Assembly (NCBI GenBank): GCA_016790515.1
Contig: JAEUOY010000066.1
Coordinates: forward strand, 1 to 33,050
DNA length: 33,050 nt
DNA from: Burkholderiaceae bacterium
GTDB lineage: Bacteria > Pseudomonadota > Gammaproteobacteria > Burkholderiales > Burkholderiaceae_C
Reading direction: 5' to 3'
The notes below the pieces were generated by a model. It did not search any database. It saw only the letters and a program-made list of their open reading frames with translations, and was not told where the DNA came from. The position numbers were made by a program, and so were the translations under genes. Positions within the stretch are counted from its first letter, which is position 1. Each line of letters starts with the position of its first letter. Below, piece after piece: positions 1-8,929 of this stretch.

Positions 1-56
1 AGTCGTTGATTTGGCGGGAAGTTCGGTCCGGCATGGGACCTGATGAAACGCTGGGA

Positions 57-133
57 TGGGGTGGCTGATGGGACTCGAACCCACGACGACCAGAATCACA
101 ATCTGGGACTCTACCAACTGAGCTACAGCCACC
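57..133 (-). tRNA. tRNA-His (anticodon GUG)
   Basis: The reverse complement folds as a complete cloverleaf. The acceptor stem GTGGCTG (126-132) pairs with CAGCCAC (61-67), the D arm contains TAGCTCAGTTGG, and the anticodon loop TTGTGAT gives GTG. The T arm contains GGTTCGAGTCC. An extra G at position -1 (base 133) opposite discriminator C (base 60) is the tRNA-His identity signature. The CCA end is encoded (57-59). Confidence 0.97.
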
Positions 134-145
134 GCAGAGCCGACA

Positions 146-151
146 AGTATA
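146..151 (-). promoter_or_regulatory. -10 box of the tRNA-His promoter
   Basis: The minus strand reads TATACT here, ending 12 bases before the mature tRNA-His 5' end. This predicts a start about 6 nt upstream of the tRNA. No good TTGACA-like -35 was found at 16-18 bp, so only the -10 is called. Confidence 0.55.
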
Positions 152-208
152 ACGCGGAGGTCTCCCCACGGCGCAGCGCTCGGGGCGCCGCAGCGCCTTG
201 GCCAGGCT

Positions 209-2125
209 TCAAGGCCGCGCCGCCGACGCTGCCTTGGCCGCCGCCGCGGCGGCGCCCTTCTTCTCCACCTTGTAGCGGCCGCCGAGTGCGTGGTAGTAGG
301 CCTCGGCCTCGGCGAGGGCCCAGGCCTGGCCGACCTGGGCCTGCAGCGCCTGGCGCTGCTCGGGTTCGAGCTCGCCGGGCAGCACGCGCTCGATGCGGGC
401 CACCAGGTATCCCTCGCCCGGCAAGGCCACGCCGACCACCGCCGGCAGCTTGTCGGCGTCGGCAGCGAGCACGGCTTCCAGCGCCGCCCGCGGCAAGCCC
501 TCGGAGCGCGGACGGGAGATCACCAGCGGACCGGTCAGCCTGCCGCCGGCCGGATCGGCCTTCAGCTGCGCCAGCCTGGCCTCGCCATCCTTGCGGGCCA
601 GCGCCTCGGCCTGGCTGGCCACCAGGCGCTGGCGCACCATGTCGCGCACCTCGGCCAGCGGCAGCGTGCGTGCGCTCTGATGTTGCACCACGCGGGCCGA
701 GGCCAGCTGGTTGATGCCGACCTCGACCGCGTCGGTATTGCGCTTGTTCTTGACCGCGTCGTTGCCGAACACCGCTTCCAGCAGCTTGGCCGAGGCCAGC
801 GCGCCGGTCGCGCCGGGTGCCGGCGTGCGCTGGACCGTCGCCGTGCGCTTCTCGAGCTTGAGCTTGTCGATCACCGGCTGCAGGCTGTCGGACTGCTCGT
901 AGACGGTGTTGGTGAACTGCTCGGCGGCCTCGGCCCAGCGCCGGGTGGCCAGTTGCTGGCGCACCTCGTCCTCGATCGCCGCGCGCACTGCCTCGAAGGG
1001 CTTCTTGTCGCCGCCGCGCACCGCCTCGAGCTGGATGATGTGGTAGCCGAAGTCGGATTCGACGACGTTGCCGATCTCGCCCGGCTTCATCGCAAAGGCC
1101 GCGTCCTCGAAGGGCTTGACCATCGCGCCGCGGCCGAAGTAGTCGAGGTCGCCACCCTGTGCGGCCGAGCCGGTGTCGTCGGAGTTCTTCTTCGCCAGTT
1201 CGGCGAAGCCGGCCGGGTTCTTGCGCGCCTCGGCCAGCAGCGCCTCGGCACGGGCCTTGGCCTTCTGCTTCACGTCGGCCGGGGCGTCCTTGTCGGCCTT
1301 GACGAGGATGTGGCGCGCGCGTCGCTCCTCGGCCGTGGCGTAGCGGCTGGCGTTCTCGGCGTAGTACTTCCGCAACTCGTCCTCGGGCACCGTGATGCCC
1401 TTCTTCAGCACCGCCAGGTCGAGCACCACGTAGTCGATCGTGGCCTGCTCGGGGGCGCGGAACTCGGCCTCGTGCGACTTGTAGTAGGCCTCGATCTCGG
1501 CATCGCTCGGGTTGACCTTGGTCGTGTAGTCCCTGGCGTCGAAACGGGCGAGGTGGATCTCGCGGCGCTGCAGCCAGGCGTCGATCGCCTGGCCCACCGG
1601 CGCCTTGGCCGCCAGCACGGTGCCGGTGATGCCGCCCTGCACCTGCTGCACCGCCAGGTCCTGGCGCAGCCGGGCCTCGAACATCGGCAGGCTCATGCCC
1701 TGGGCGCTGAGCAGGTCCTTGTTGATCGTGTTGTCGGCGTTGCGCAGCATCGCGAACTGCGGGTCGCTGACGAACAGGCGCTGCATGCGCTCGTTCGACA
1801 CCGCCAGGTGCAGCTTGTCGACCGCGGTCAGCAGCACGCGCTCGCGCACCAGCGAGTCCAGCGTCTGCAGGCGCGCTTCGGGCGAGTCGAGCAGCTTCGG
1901 GTCGACGTTGGGCATCTGGCTGCGCACCCGGGCAACCTGTTCCTGGTGGCGGGCATCCCATTCGGCCTGGGTGATCGCATGGCCGGCCACCTTGGCCACC
2001 GTCTGGTTCGCGCCATCGTTGAAGCTCGAATAGCCCTGGATGCCGAACACCACGAACGACGGCAGGATCAGGAGCAGGATCAGGGCAAGGAACAGCCGGT
2101 TGTGCTGGCGGACGAAATCGAACAT
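209..2125 (-). CDS. ppiD: Peptidyl-prolyl isomerase PpiD, membrane-anchored periplasmic chaperone
   Basis: A 638-residue protein (E. coli PpiD is 623). One N-terminal transmembrane anchor lies at about residues 12-29 after a short positively charged cytoplasmic start. A SurA-N/PpiD-type chaperone region follows. A parvulin domain at about 265-370 carries the family motifs [18 protein letters not shown] and FGYHIIQLE. The family sits at the Sec translocon and assists folding of exported outer-membrane proteins. The tail is unusually Ala/Lys-rich. The gene lies downstream of HU and tRNA-Val, matching the hupB-ppiD order of E. coli, but an intrinsic terminator at 2200-2224 separates it from the tRNA, so it probably has its own promoter in 2126-2199. 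The ATG was chosen because the anchor begins right after it. Confidence 0.95.
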   Translation of the reverse strand: MFDFVRQHNRLFLALILLLILPSFVVFGIQGYSSFNDGANQTVAKVAGHAITQAEWDARHQEQVARVRSQMPNVDPKLLDSPEARLQTLDSLVRERVLLTAVDKLHLAVSNERMQRLFVSDPQFAMLRNADNTINKDLLSAQGMSLPMFEARLRQDLAVQQVQGGITGTVLAAKAPVGQAIDAWLQRREIHLARFDARDYTTKVNPSDAEIEAYYKSHEAEFRAPEQATIDYVVLDLAVLKKGITVPEDELRKYYAENASRYATAEERRARHILVKADKDAPADVKQKAKARAEALLAEARKNPAGFAELAKKNSDDTGSAAQGGDLDYFGRGAMVKPFEDAAFAMKPGEIGNVVESDFGYHIIQLEAVRGGDKKPFEAVRAAIEDEVRQQLATRRWAEAAEQFTNTVYEQSDSLQPVIDKLKLEKRTATVQRTPAPGATGALASAKLLEAVFGNDAVKNKRNTDAVEVGINQLASARVVQHQSARTLPLAEVRDMVRQRLVASQAEALARKDGEARLAQLKADPAGGRLTGPLVISRPRSEGLPRAALEAVLAADADKLPAVVGVALPGEGYLVARIERVLPGELEPEQRQALQAQVGQAWALAEAEAYYHALGGRYKVEKKGAAAAAAKAASAARP

Positions 2126-2199
2126 GTTGACAGCCTGTGGGGGGCGTGCAGATCTGACATGGGCGCAGGGCGCAACTGCGGTGCATGGGCCGCCGATGC

Positions 2200-2224
2200 A
2201 AAAAAGGCGAACCGTGGTTCGCCT
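2200..2224 (-). terminator. Intrinsic terminator after tRNA-Val
   Basis: On the minus strand a 9-bp stem AGGCGAACC/GGTTCGCCT with a 2-base AC spacer is followed by six T. It lies about 60 bases past the tRNA-Val 3' end and 75 bases before ppiD. It should end the HU/tRNA-Val transcript and uncouple it from ppiD. Confidence 0.85.
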
Positions 2225-2282
2225 CGCGCCATGGGCAGCCGCGGCGCGGCAGGCCGGGAGCGGATTCTAGTTCGGGCTGCGG

Positions 2283-2358
2283 TGGTGGGTGCTGAGGGGT
2301 TCGAACCCCCGACCTACGCCTTGTAAGGGCGCCGCTCTACCAGCTGAGCTAAGCACCC
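2283..2358 (-). tRNA. tRNA-Val (anticodon UAC)
   Basis: Reverse complement: acceptor stem GGGTGCT (2352-2358) pairs with AGCACCC (2287-2293), discriminator A, encoded CCA (2283-2285). The D arm contains TTAGCTCAGCTGGTAGAG, the anticodon loop CTTACAA gives TAC, and the T arm contains GGGGGTTCGAACCCC. It lies 35 bases after the HU stop codon and may be co-transcribed with HU. A GCCGGC-acgc-GCCGGC hairpin at 2366-2381 sits between them and could mark the processing boundary. Confidence 0.97.
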
Positions 2359-2393
2359 GCAGCGCGCCGGCACGCGCCGGCTGCGGCAGATTC

Positions 2394-2666
2394 TCAGTTG
2401 AGTGCGTCCTTCAGGCCCTTGCCGGCGCGAAACTTGGGCACCTTGGCGGCCTTGATCTTGATCGCCGCGCCGGTGCGCGGGTTGCGGCCGGATCGCGCGG
2501 CGCGCTTGGTGACGGCGAAGGTTCCGAAGCCGACGATCGAGACGCTGCCGTTCTTCTTGAGGGTGGTCTTGACGCCGCCGATCATCGCCTCCAGCGCCCG
2601 CGTGGCCGCGGCCTTGGAGATGTCGGCCTGCTGCGCGATGTGCTCGATCAACTCGGCTTTGTTCAC
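2394..2666 (-). CDS. hupB: DNA-binding protein HU
   Basis: A 90-residue protein, the exact usual length of HU. It begins V(M)[10 protein letters not shown], contains the HU signature [21 protein letters not shown] in the DNA-binding beta-arm region, and ends [11 protein letters not shown] is a dimeric nucleoid protein that bends DNA without strong sequence preference. The start is GTG at 2664-2666. No ATG aligns with the conserved N-terminus, and a purine-rich GAGGGGG Shine-Dalgarno lies 6-7 bases upstream. The neighbours (tRNA-Val, ppiD) match the hupB locus of other proteobacteria, which is why I use hupB rather than hupA. Confidence 0.95.
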   Translation of the reverse strand: MNKAELIEHIAQQADISKAAATRALEAMIGGVKTTLKKNGSVSIVGFGTFAVTKRAARSGRNPRTGAAIKIKAAKVPKFRAGKGLKDALN

Positions 2667-2682
2667 GAAGGTACCCCCTCTG

Positions 2683-2710
2683 AAAATAGTCTCTTTCGCG
2701 GGTGCGGCAA
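2683..2710 (-). promoter_or_regulatory. Possible HU promoter
   Basis: The minus strand has TTGCCG (2705-2710), a 16-bp spacer and TATTTT (2683-2688). The predicted start would fall only about 10 bases before the GTG, inside the Shine-Dalgarno region. Either the mRNA leader is very short or another promoter in 2711-2878 is used. Confidence 0.3.
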
Positions 2711-2878
2711 CGCTCCACCGAGCGGCTGCCGGCCGTCTGTCGGGTGACGCCGGCAGAACCGGCAAAACCGCATCGATTACAGCGGCGGTACCAGGCAGTG
2801 TCAAGCACGCGGCGCGGATTCTAGGTGCAATCGCTACCCCCACTTGCAGGCCGAGCGGATGCCGGCAAGCCTCGGCCG

Positions 2879-3769
2879 TCAGCCCCGCAGCACCAGGGCG
2901 ACGCCGGCCGCGCACAGCGCCATGCCGGCCCAGCCGCTGGCCGCCATGCGCTCGCCGAACAGCGCCCAGGCCAGCAGCGCCGTGCACGGCGGCACCAGGT
3001 ACAGCAGGCTGGTCACGCGGGTCGCGGCGCCGCGCTGGATCAGCATCATCAGCAGCGAGCTGCCGCCCAGCGACAGCACCAGCACCGACCAGGCCAGCGC
3101 GATCAGCAGGTCGGCGTGCCACTGCAGCGTGCCGGTCTCCAGCAGCACCAGCGGCGCGGTGACGACCAGCGCGGCGGCGATCTGCACGAAGTTGGCGCTG
3201 CGCACGTCGCCCGGCTGCACATGGTGCTTCTGGTACAGCGTGCCGACGGTGATCGAGGCCAGCGCGGCCAGCGACAGCGCCAGGTTGAACGGCGTGACCT
3301 CGCCGAGGCCGACCTTGGGCCAGACCACCAGCGCGAGCCCGGCCAGCCCCAGCAGCAGGCCGGCCCATTGCAGCGGCGCCACCCGGTGCTGGCCGCGGCC
3401 GCTGACCCAGATCGCGGTGAGCACCGGCTGCAGCCCGACGATCAGCGCCACCGTGCCGGCCGGGATGCCGGCGCGCACCGCGGCCCATACGCCGCCCAGG
3501 TAGCCGGCATGCATCAGCACGCCGCTGACCGCGAGGTGGCCCCATTGCGCGCGCCCGCGCGGCCAGGCGACGCCGGCGATGCGGATCCACAGCCCGAAGG
3601 CCAGCAGCGAGAAGGCATAGCGCCAGGCCAGGAAGGTCAGCGGCGGCGCATGCGGCATCGCCAGCCGGGCGACGACGAAGCCGGTGCTCCAGACGCCGAC
3701 GAAGACCCAGGGCATCGCGGCCAGCAGGGCCTGCTGGCGCGCGGCTGCGGCGGATGGCGTGTCGGTCAA
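2879..3769 (-). CDS. EamA/DMT-superfamily transporter (RhaT/YdcZ-like permease)
   Basis: A hydrophobic protein of 296 residues (278 if the internal ATG at 3713-3715 is used). It has about ten predicted transmembrane segments in two EamA-like halves. The first starts [17 protein letters not shown] and the second begins near [18 protein letters not shown]. It ends in a short basic tail VLRG. Drug/metabolite transporters of this class export or import small metabolites at the inner membrane, and the substrate cannot be told from sequence. I chose the TTG at 3767-3769 because it overlaps the pgsA stop (TTGA), suggesting translational coupling. The first helix begins close to the later ATG, so that start is a real alternative. 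Confidence 0.85.
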   Translation of the reverse strand: MTDTPSAAAARQQALLAAMPWVFVGVWSTGFVVARLAMPHAPPLTFLAWRYAFSLLAFGLWIRIAGVAWPRGRAQWGHLAVSGVLMHAGYLGGVWAAVRAGIPAGTVALIVGLQPVLTAIWVSGRGQHRVAPLQWAGLLLGLAGLALVVWPKVGLGEVTPFNLALSLAALASITVGTLYQKHHVQPGDVRSANFVQIAAALVVTAPLVLLETGTLQWHADLLIALAWSVLVLSLGGSSLLMMLIQRGAATRVTSLLYLVPPCTALLAWALFGERMAASGWAGMALCAAGVALVLRG

Positions 3770-4332
3770 CGCGCCTTGGCCCGGATCTCGGGCAGCGCAC
3801 GCTGGAGGTAGTAGACCATCGACCAGATCGTCAGCACGGTGGCCACGATGATCAGCACGGTGCCCCAGATGCGGGTGTCGATGATGCCGAACAGCGCACC
3901 GTCGTAGAGCAGGAACGGGATCGCCGTCATCTGCGTGCCGGTCTTCAGCTTGCCGAGCATGTGCACCGCGACGCTGCGCGACGCGCCGATCTGCGCCATC
4001 CACTCGCGCAGCGACGAGATCGCGATCTCGCGGCCGATGATCACCAGCGCCACCAGCACGTCGACGCGGTCGAGCTTGACCAGCACCAGCAGCGACGCGC
4101 AGACCAGGAACTTGTCGGCCACCGGGTCGAGGAAGGCGCCGAAGGCCGAGGTCTGGTTCAGCCTTCGCGCCAGCCAGCCGTCGAGCCAGTCGGTCAGCGC
4201 GAACACGACGAACAGCACGGTGGCGATCAGGTTGCGCGCGCCGGCGTCGAGCGGCAGGTAGAACACGCCGACGATCAGCGGGATCGCAACGATGCGCGCC
4301 CAGGTCAGAACGGTCGGCAGCGTCAGGAACAT
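3766..4332 (-). CDS. pgsA: CDP-diacylglycerol-glycerol-3-phosphate 3-phosphatidyltransferase
   Basis: A 188-residue integral membrane protein of PgsA length. It catalyses the committed step to phosphatidylglycerol: CDP-diacylglycerol + glycerol-3-phosphate gives PGP + CMP. The CDP-alcohol phosphatidyltransferase motif DGx2ARx8Gx3Dx3D is complete at D51 G52, A55 R56, G65, D69 and D73. Several hydrophobic helices surround it, and the tail is basic (EIRAKAR). It lies downstream of uvrC, as in E. coli, with one extra gene between them. Its stop overlaps the likely TTG start of the EamA transporter. Confidence 0.95.
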   Translation of the reverse strand: MFLTLPTVLTWARIVAIPLIVGVFYLPLDAGARNLIATVLFVVFALTDWLDGWLARRLNQTSAFGAFLDPVADKFLVCASLLVLVKLDRVDVLVALVIIGREIAISSLREWMAQIGASRSVAVHMLGKLKTGTQMTAIPFLLYDGALFGIIDTRIWGTVLIIVATVLTIWSMVYYLQRALPEIRAKAR

Positions 4333-4408
4333 GAGCCGATTGTGCAGGACCGGACTGCACCGGCCGCGGCATCGGACATCGGACCGCCAGGCCGCTCGGC
4401 GATGCGCC

Positions 4409-4981
4409 TCAGGCGTCCAGCGAGCGCGGCTTGAACCGCCGCTGGTCGTCGAACAGGAAGGTCTCGGTGAATGTCCACGGCCGCGGCAGGTGGGCGACGC
4501 TGCCGAAAGGCGCGGCCCGCCGCACCGCGGCGATCGCCAACTGCACCGTGTCGGCGGCCTGGCCGGGCTGGCGCAGCACGCCGATGTGGCGCACGCTGCC
4601 GTCGCCCGCCAGCTCTATCTCCAGCACCGGGATCGCCAGCAGAGGCTCGGGCACCGCGCCGGCGTAGGTCGCGCCGGGGTTCAGCGCGACGATGCGTTCG
4701 GCCGCCTGCCGACGGTAGGCAGCCCAATCGGGTGCGCTGCGGCGCGCCGGTGCGACCACCGGCGCGGGGCCGGCGGGCGACGACCTGCCCCGGCTCGCCG
4801 CCGCCGTGCCAGGGGCCGCCGCACCGGCCGCGGCACCGGCAGCTGCGCCCGCTCCGGCCGACGGCGCCGGATCCGGCGCCTGGCTGCAGCCGCCGGCCAG
4901 CAGCGCCAGCAGCAGCGCCACGGCGCGACCGACCGTCGACGCAGCCTCCGGCGGGCTGCGGGCCGCGTCAGTGCAGCGCAC
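4409..4981 (-). CDS. Putative lipoprotein with TonB C-terminal-like domain
   Basis: A 190-residue protein if it starts at the GTG 4979-4981, which overlaps the end of uvrC by 14 bases and has GAGG about 7 bases upstream. Residues 20-32 form a hydrophobic stretch ending LLAGGC, a plausible lipobox (Cys32) with Ala instead of Leu at -3. An Ala/Pro/Gly-rich linker follows. The C-terminal 110 residues read like a TonB C-terminal or energy-transducer fold: an [14 protein letters not shown] strand, a [14 protein letters not shown] helix, and the end segment [19 protein letters not shown]. No N-terminal TonB anchor or ExbBD partner is nearby, so an energy-transducing role is doubtful. An outer-membrane or periplasmic scaffold lipoprotein is as likely. 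Confidence 0.7.
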   Translation of the reverse strand: MRCTDAARSPPEAASTVGRAVALLLALLAGGCSQAPDPAPSAGAGAAAGAAAGAAAPGTAAASRGRSSPAGPAPVVAPARRSAPDWAAYRRQAAERIVALNPGATYAGAVPEPLLAIPVLEIELAGDGSVRHIGVLRQPGQAADTVQLAIAAVRRAAPFGSVAHLPRPWTFTETFLFDDQRRFKPRSLDA

Positions 4982-7010
4982 GGTAGATCGCCTCGGCCAG
5001 TTCGGTCGAGATGCCGTCGACGCTGCCCAGCTCGTCGACGCTGGCCGCCGCGACGCCGCGCACGCCGCCGAAGCGCTGCAGCAGCCGCGCCCGCTTCTTC
5101 GGGCCGACGCCGGCGATGTCTTCGAGCTTGCTGCCGCCGGTGCGCACGCTGGCACGCCGGGCGCGCATGCCGGTGATCGCGAAGCGGTGGGCCTCGTCGC
5201 GGATCTGCGCCACCAGCATCAGCGCGGCCGAATCGTGGCCGAGGTAGACCTTGTCGCGGCCGTCGGCGAACACCAGCTCCTCCAGCCCGACCTTGCGGCC
5301 CTCGCCCTTCTCGACGCCGACGATCAGCGACAGGTCCAGCCCCAGCGTCTCGAACACCTCGCGCGCCATCGCCACCTGGCCGCGGCCGCCGTCGACCAGC
5401 ACCAGGTCGGGCAGGCGCAAGGCCTTGGCCGGCGGCACCGACTCGGTGCCGGCCAGCTGCGCGGCGGCGCGGGCCTCGGCCACCTTGGCGTAGCGGCGCG
5501 TCAGCACCTGGCGCATCGCGGCATAGTCGTCGCCGCCGGTGATGCCTTCGATGTTGTAGCGGCGGTACTCGGCCGGCCGCATCGCGTGGTTCTCGTAGAC
5601 CACGCAGCTGGCCTGCGTCGCCTCGCCGGCGGTATGGCTGATGTCGAAGCACTCGATGCGCAGCGCGTCCAGGTCCTCGACCGCGAGGTCCAGCGCATCG
5701 ACCAGCGCCCGGGTGCGCTCGCGCTGCGAGCCTTCCTCGGCCAGCAGCCGGGCCAGCGCGATCTGCGCGCCCTTCTCGGCCATCTCCAGCCAGACGCGGC
5801 GCTGCTCGCGCGGCTGGTGCTGGGCGTTGATCCTGTTGCCGGTCTGCTCGCCCAGCGCGGCCAGCAGCTCGGCCGCCACCGGGTGGCTGACGACCAGCGA
5901 CGGCGGCGGCGCGACGCCCAGGTAATGCTGGGCGATGAAGGCCTCGAGCACCTGCTGCTCGACCGGAATGCGCACCTGCTGCTCGACCGGCATGCGCACC
6001 TGCTGCTCGACCGGCATCCGCACCTGCTGCTCGACCGCGGCCGGCTCGGCACGCTCGTCGGCGGCCTCGGCCGACAGCGCCGCCGCCTCCTCGACATGGG
6101 CCGGGAAATAGGCCCGGTCGCCGAGGTGGCGGCCGCCGCGCACCATCGCCAGGTTGACGCAGGCCCGGCCGCCCTGCACCCGCACCGCCAGCACGTCGAC
6201 GTCGCGGTCGCGCGAGGACAGGCTGCTCTCCTCCATGCTCTGCTGGTGCAGCACCCGCGACAGCGCACTGATCTGGTTGCGCACCTCGGCGGCACGCTCG
6301 AATTCCAGCGCGTCCGAATAGGCCATCATCTGCTGCTGCAGCGTGACGATGACCTCGTCGGTCGCGCCGAGCAGGAAGCGCTCGGCGTTGGCCACGTCGC
6401 GCGCATAGTCGGCCGGCGTGATCAGCCCGACGCAGGGCCCCGAGCAGCGGCGGATCTGGTAGAGCAGGCAGGGCCGCGAGCGGTTGGCGAACACCGTGTC
6501 CTCGCAGGTGCGCAGCCTGAAGGCTTTCTGCAGCAGCAGGATGGTCTCCTTGACCGCCCAGGCTCCAGGGTAGGGGCCGAAGTAGCCGTGCCTGCGGTCG
6601 ACCGCGCCGCGGTAGTAGGCGACGCGCGGGAACGGGTGGCGCTCGAGCTTCAGGTAGGGGTAGCTCTTGTCGTCGCGGAACAGGATGTTGAACTTGGGGT
6701 TCAGCGTCTTGATCAGGTTGTTCTCGAGCAGCAGCGCCTCGGCCTCGGTGCGCACCACCGTGGTCTCCAGCCGCGCGATACGGCTGATCATGTGGCCGAT
6801 GCGGGTACCGCCATGGTCCTTCTGGAAATAGCTCGCCACCCGCTTCTTCAGGCTGCGCGCCTTGCCGACGTACAGCACGTTGCCCTGGGCGTCGAAGTAG
6901 CGGTAGACGCCGGGCAGCCCCGGCAGCGCGGCGACTTCGGCGAGCAGGCGATCGCGCGCCGCGTCGGCGCTCGCCGCGGCATCGGGGCTGGGAACTTCGG
7001 GGGTCGGCAT
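4968..7010 (-). CDS. uvrC: Excinuclease ABC subunit C
   Basis: A 680-residue UvrC (E. coli 610). It makes both incisions in nucleotide excision repair once UvrB marks damage. The N-terminal GIY-YIG nuclease domain is at about 31-60 (LPGVYRYF ... [14 protein letters not shown]). A UVR motif for UvrB contact is near 215-250 ([15 protein letters not shown]). The RNase H-like endonuclease domain includes [11 protein letters not shown]. Tandem helix-hairpin-helix motifs lie at the end ([21 protein letters not shown]). Extra length includes a four-fold VEQQVRMP repeat at residues 326-354. Start ATG 7008-7010; a longer frame upstream has no family similarity. It diverges from earP with 64 bases between the starts. 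Confidence 0.96.
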   Translation of the reverse strand: MPTPEVPSPDAAASADAARDRLLAEVAALPGLPGVYRYFDAQGNVLYVGKARSLKKRVASYFQKDHGGTRIGHMISRIARLETTVVRTEAEALLLENNLIKTLNPKFNILFRDDKSYPYLKLERHPFPRVAYYRGAVDRRHGYFGPYPGAWAVKETILLLQKAFRLRTCEDTVFANRSRPCLLYQIRRCSGPCVGLITPADYARDVANAERFLLGATDEVIVTLQQQMMAYSDALEFERAAEVRNQISALSRVLHQQSMEESSLSSRDRDVDVLAVRVQGGRACVNLAMVRGGRHLGDRAYFPAHVEEAAALSAEAADERAEPAAVEQQVRMPVEQQVRMPVEQQVRIPVEQQVLEAFIAQHYLGVAPPPSLVVSHPVAAELLAALGEQTGNRINAQHQPREQRRVWLEMAEKGAQIALARLLAEEGSQRERTRALVDALDLAVEDLDALRIECFDISHTAGEATQASCVVYENHAMRPAEYRRYNIEGITGGDDYAAMRQVLTRRYAKVAEARAAAQLAGTESVPPAKALRLPDLVLVDGGRGQVAMAREVFETLGLDLSLIVGVEKGEGRKVGLEELVFADGRDKVYLGHDSAALMLVAQIRDEAHRFAITGMRARRASVRTGGSKLEDIAGVGPKKRARLLQRFGGVRGVAAASVDELGSVDGISTELAEAIYRALH
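5949..6036 (-). repeat. 24-bp tandem repeat (3.7 copies) inside uvrC
   Basis: Units at 5949-5972, 5973-5996, 5997-6020 and a 16-base partial unit at 6021-6036. On the plus strand each starts CACCTGCTGCTCGACCGG, with at most two differences between units. In UvrC they encode [24 protein letters not shown] and VEQQV. The period is a multiple of three, so copy-number change would keep the frame. Confidence 0.95.
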
Positions 7011-7074
7011 CGGCGGAACCAGGACAGGGCACGATTCTGCCGCCGCCGCGGTGGACCACCCGACAATGCCCGCC

Positions 7075-8130
7075 ATGCCACCGGCGCACTGGGACCTGTT
7101 CTGCCGCGTCGTCGACAACCTCGGCGATGCCGGCGTCTGCTGGCGGCTGGCGGCGGCGCTGGGCCGGCGCGGCGTGGCGGTGCGGCTGTGGATCGACGAC
7201 CCCGGCCCGCTGGCCTGGATGGCGCCAGAGGGTGCCGCCGGCGTCACGGTGCGGCCCTGGTCCGACCCGCCGCCGGACGGCGAACCCGGCGCGGTGGTGA
7301 TCGAGGCCTTCGGCTGCGACCCGCCGCCCGGCTTCGTCGAGCGGATGGCGCGCCGCACTCCGCCGCCGCTGTGGATCAACCTCGAATACCTCAGCGCCGA
7401 GCCCTATGTCGAGCGCTCGCACCGGCTGCCGTCGCCGCAGTTCAGCGGCCCCGGCGCCGGGCTGACCAAATGGTTCTTCTACCCCGGCTTCACGCCCGCC
7501 ACCGGCGGCCTGCTGCACGACGATGCGGCGGTCGACGAGGCCGCGGCCCGCGCCTGGCTGCAGCAGCAGGGCTGGGGGCCGGCCGCGGGCGAACGCATCG
7601 TGGTCGTGTTCTGCTACCGCAATCCCGCGCTGCCCGGCGTGCTGGCGCTTCTGGCCCTGAGGGCCGACCGGCCGACCCGGCTGCTGGTGCCGCCCGGGCC
7701 GGCGCAGGCGCAGCTGGCGGGGCTGCCGCTGCCGGCGGGCCTGCGCTGGACCGCCCTGCCCCACCTGCCGCAAGCCGACTTCGACCGCCTGCTGGCCGCC
7801 GCCGACTTCAACCTGGTGCGCGGCGAGGATTCGTTCGTCCGCGCCCAGGTCGGCGCCGCCGGCGCGTTCCTGTGGCAGGCCTACCCGCAGGCCGACGGCG
7901 CCCATGCGGCCAAGCTGGAGGCCTTTCTCGACCGCTACCTGGCCGGCGCCGCGCCGGGCGTTGCGGCCGTGGTGCGCCAGGCCTTCCGCGGCTTCAACGC
8001 GCTGGCGCCGCTGCCGGCCACCTGGCCGGCGCCCGCCGCCTGGCAGGCGGTCCACCGCGCCTGGCGTGAGCGGCTGCTGGCGCAGGACGATCTCTGCACC
8101 CAGTTGCTGCGATTCGTCGGCTCCCGTTGA
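7075..8130 (+). CDS. earP: EF-P arginine rhamnosyltransferase EarP
   Basis: A 351-residue GT-B-fold glycosyltransferase (DUF2331/EarP). It transfers rhamnose from dTDP-rhamnose to arginine 32 of EF-P, activating EF-P for rescue of polyproline-stalled ribosomes. The N-terminal [16 protein letters not shown] has the two conserved aspartates (D14, D18 from this start). The C-terminal [12 protein letters not shown] motif supplies R249 and E251, equivalent to the conserved RxE of studied EarPs. I use the ATG at 7075 because it places the aspartates near the usual positions; in-frame ATGs at 7066 and 7051-region GTG add only a few residues. Its substrate gene efp follows on the same strand. Confidence 0.94.
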   Translation: MPPAHWDLFCRVVDNLGDAGVCWRLAAALGRRGVAVRLWIDDPGPLAWMAPEGAAGVTVRPWSDPPPDGEPGAVVIEAFGCDPPPGFVERMARRTPPPLWINLEYLSAEPYVERSHRLPSPQFSGPGAGLTKWFFYPGFTPATGGLLHDDAAVDEAAARAWLQQQGWGPAAGERIVVVFCYRNPALPGVLALLALRADRPTRLLVPPGPAQAQLAGLPLPAGLRWTALPHLPQADFDRLLAAADFNLVRGEDSFVRAQVGAAGAFLWQAYPQADGAHAAKLEAFLDRYLAGAAPGVAAVVRQAFRGFNALAPLPATWPAPAAWQAVHRAWRERLLAQDDLCTQLLRFVGSR

Positions 8131-8150
8131 GCCGGGAAACCGGCTAAAAT
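8131..8150 (+). promoter_or_regulatory. GNRA hairpin plus -10-like box between earP and efp
   Basis: Directly after the earP stop, GCCGG-GAAA-CCGGC (8131-8144) forms a 5-bp hairpin with a GAAA tetraloop, abutting TAAAAT (8145-8150), a good -10 for efp. No matching -35 was found at 16-18 bp. The hairpin lacks a T run, so it is not a canonical terminator. Confidence 0.4.
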
Positions 8151-8238
8151 AGCGGGCTTTGCTTCACACCGCCTCAGGCCCGACAGCGCTGGCCGCTGCG
8201 GCACGTCGCCTGACAGGGCCCCGGCTCCCGACCCACGG

Positions 8239-8268
8239 GCGCTGCCAGGCGCTGCCAGGCGCTGCCGG
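8239..8268 (+). repeat. Three 10-bp direct repeats in the efp leader
   Basis: GCGCTGCCAG occurs at 8239-8248 and 8249-8258, and as GCGCTGCCGG at 8259-8268. The array lies 25 bases upstream of the efp ATG, inside the likely untranslated leader. Confidence 0.85.
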
Positions 8269-8293
8269 GAGCGGCGAACACCCCAGGACCCCC

Positions 8294-8848
8294 ATGAAAA
8301 TCGCTCAAGAAATCCGCGCCGGCAACGTCATCATGCAGGGCAAGGATCCCTGGGTCGTGCTGAAGACCGAGTACTCGCGCGGCGGCCGCAACGCCGCGAC
8401 CGTGCGCATGAAGCTCAAGAGCCTGCTGAACAACCAGGCCACCGAGACGGTCTTCAAGGCCGACGACAAGATGGACCAGATCGTGCTGGACAAGAAGGAG
8501 TGCACCTACTCCTACTTCGCCGACCCGATGTACGTGTTCATGGACGCCGAGTACAACCAGTTCGAGGTCGAGGCCGAGAACATGGGCGACGCGATCAACT
8601 ACCTGGAAGACGGCATGCCGGTCGAGGTGGTGTTCTACGACGGCAAGGCGATCTCGGTCGAACTGCCGACCTCGCTGGTGCGCGAAGTCACCTGGACCGA
8701 GCCGGCCGTCAAGGGCGACACCTCGGGCAAGGTGCTGAAGCCGGCCAAGATCGCCACCGGCTTCGAGATCCCGGTGCCGATCTTCGTCGCCCAGGGCGAC
8801 AAGATCGAGATCGACACCCGCACGCACGAGTACCGCAAGCGCGTCTGA
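8294..8848 (+). CDS. efp: Translation elongation factor P
   Basis: A 184-residue EF-P with the three-domain composition. The N-terminal KOW-like domain starts [20 protein letters not shown], and the C-terminal OB domain ends [18 protein letters not shown] binds between the P and E sites and speeds peptide-bond formation at proline stretches. The modified loop [11 protein letters not shown] places arginine at position 32, the residue rhamnosylated by EarP, rather than the lysine modified by EpmAB. This fits the adjacent earP. AGGA lies 6-7 bases before the ATG. The reading frame is open upstream to 8159, but that extension is not EF-P-like. A strong terminator follows at 8872-8897. Confidence 0.98.
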   Translation: MKIAQEIRAGNVIMQGKDPWVVLKTEYSRGGRNAATVRMKLKSLLNNQATETVFKADDKMDQIVLDKKECTYSYFADPMYVFMDAEYNQFEVEAENMGDAINYLEDGMPVEVVFYDGKAISVELPTSLVREVTWTEPAVKGDTSGKVLKPAKIATGFEIPVPIFVAQGDKIEIDTRTHEYRKRV

Positions 8849-8871
8849 CCGGCGCCCCGCGGCGGCATCGG

Positions 8872-8897
8872 AAGGGGCACCTCGGTGCCCCTTTTTT
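8872..8897 (+). terminator. Intrinsic terminator of efp
   Basis: The stem GGGGCAC (8874-8880) / GTGCCCC (8885-8891) with loop CTCG is followed by six T (8892-8897). It lies 25 bases after the efp stop. Confidence 0.93.
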
Positions 8898-8929
8898 GCG
8901 GCACCGGCGGCGGTGATAACTTCGCCGCC

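Noticed and set aside
43-714. 223-codon frame starting near the tRNA-His
   Set aside because: It runs through a tRNA gene and antisense to ppiD, and its product is Arg/Pro/Ala repeats.
2265-2270. TAGAAT on the minus strand after tRNA-Val as a promoter
   Set aside because: A transcript from it would run into the terminator at 2200-2224 within about 60 bases; no -35 partner. A tiny RNA cannot be excluded but is unsupported.
290-2326. Long open frame on the plus strand opposite ppiD
   Set aside because: It is antisense to a clear PpiD, has no recognisable domain and low-complexity His/Leu/Gln/Ala content, as expected from GC-rich third-position bias.
5949-6036. Regular repeat as a CRISPR-like array
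   Set aside because: Units are directly abutting with no spacers and code for protein within uvrC.
4806-8069. Open frame of more than 1,000 codons opposite uvrC and through earP
   Set aside because: Repetitive Arg/Ala/His/Gln composition with no motifs; uvrC and earP explain both strands.
8159-8293. N-terminal extension of EF-P
   Set aside because: The frame is open, but the residues are not EF-P-like and the conserved [11 protein letters not shown] with AGGA upstream fixes the start at 8294.
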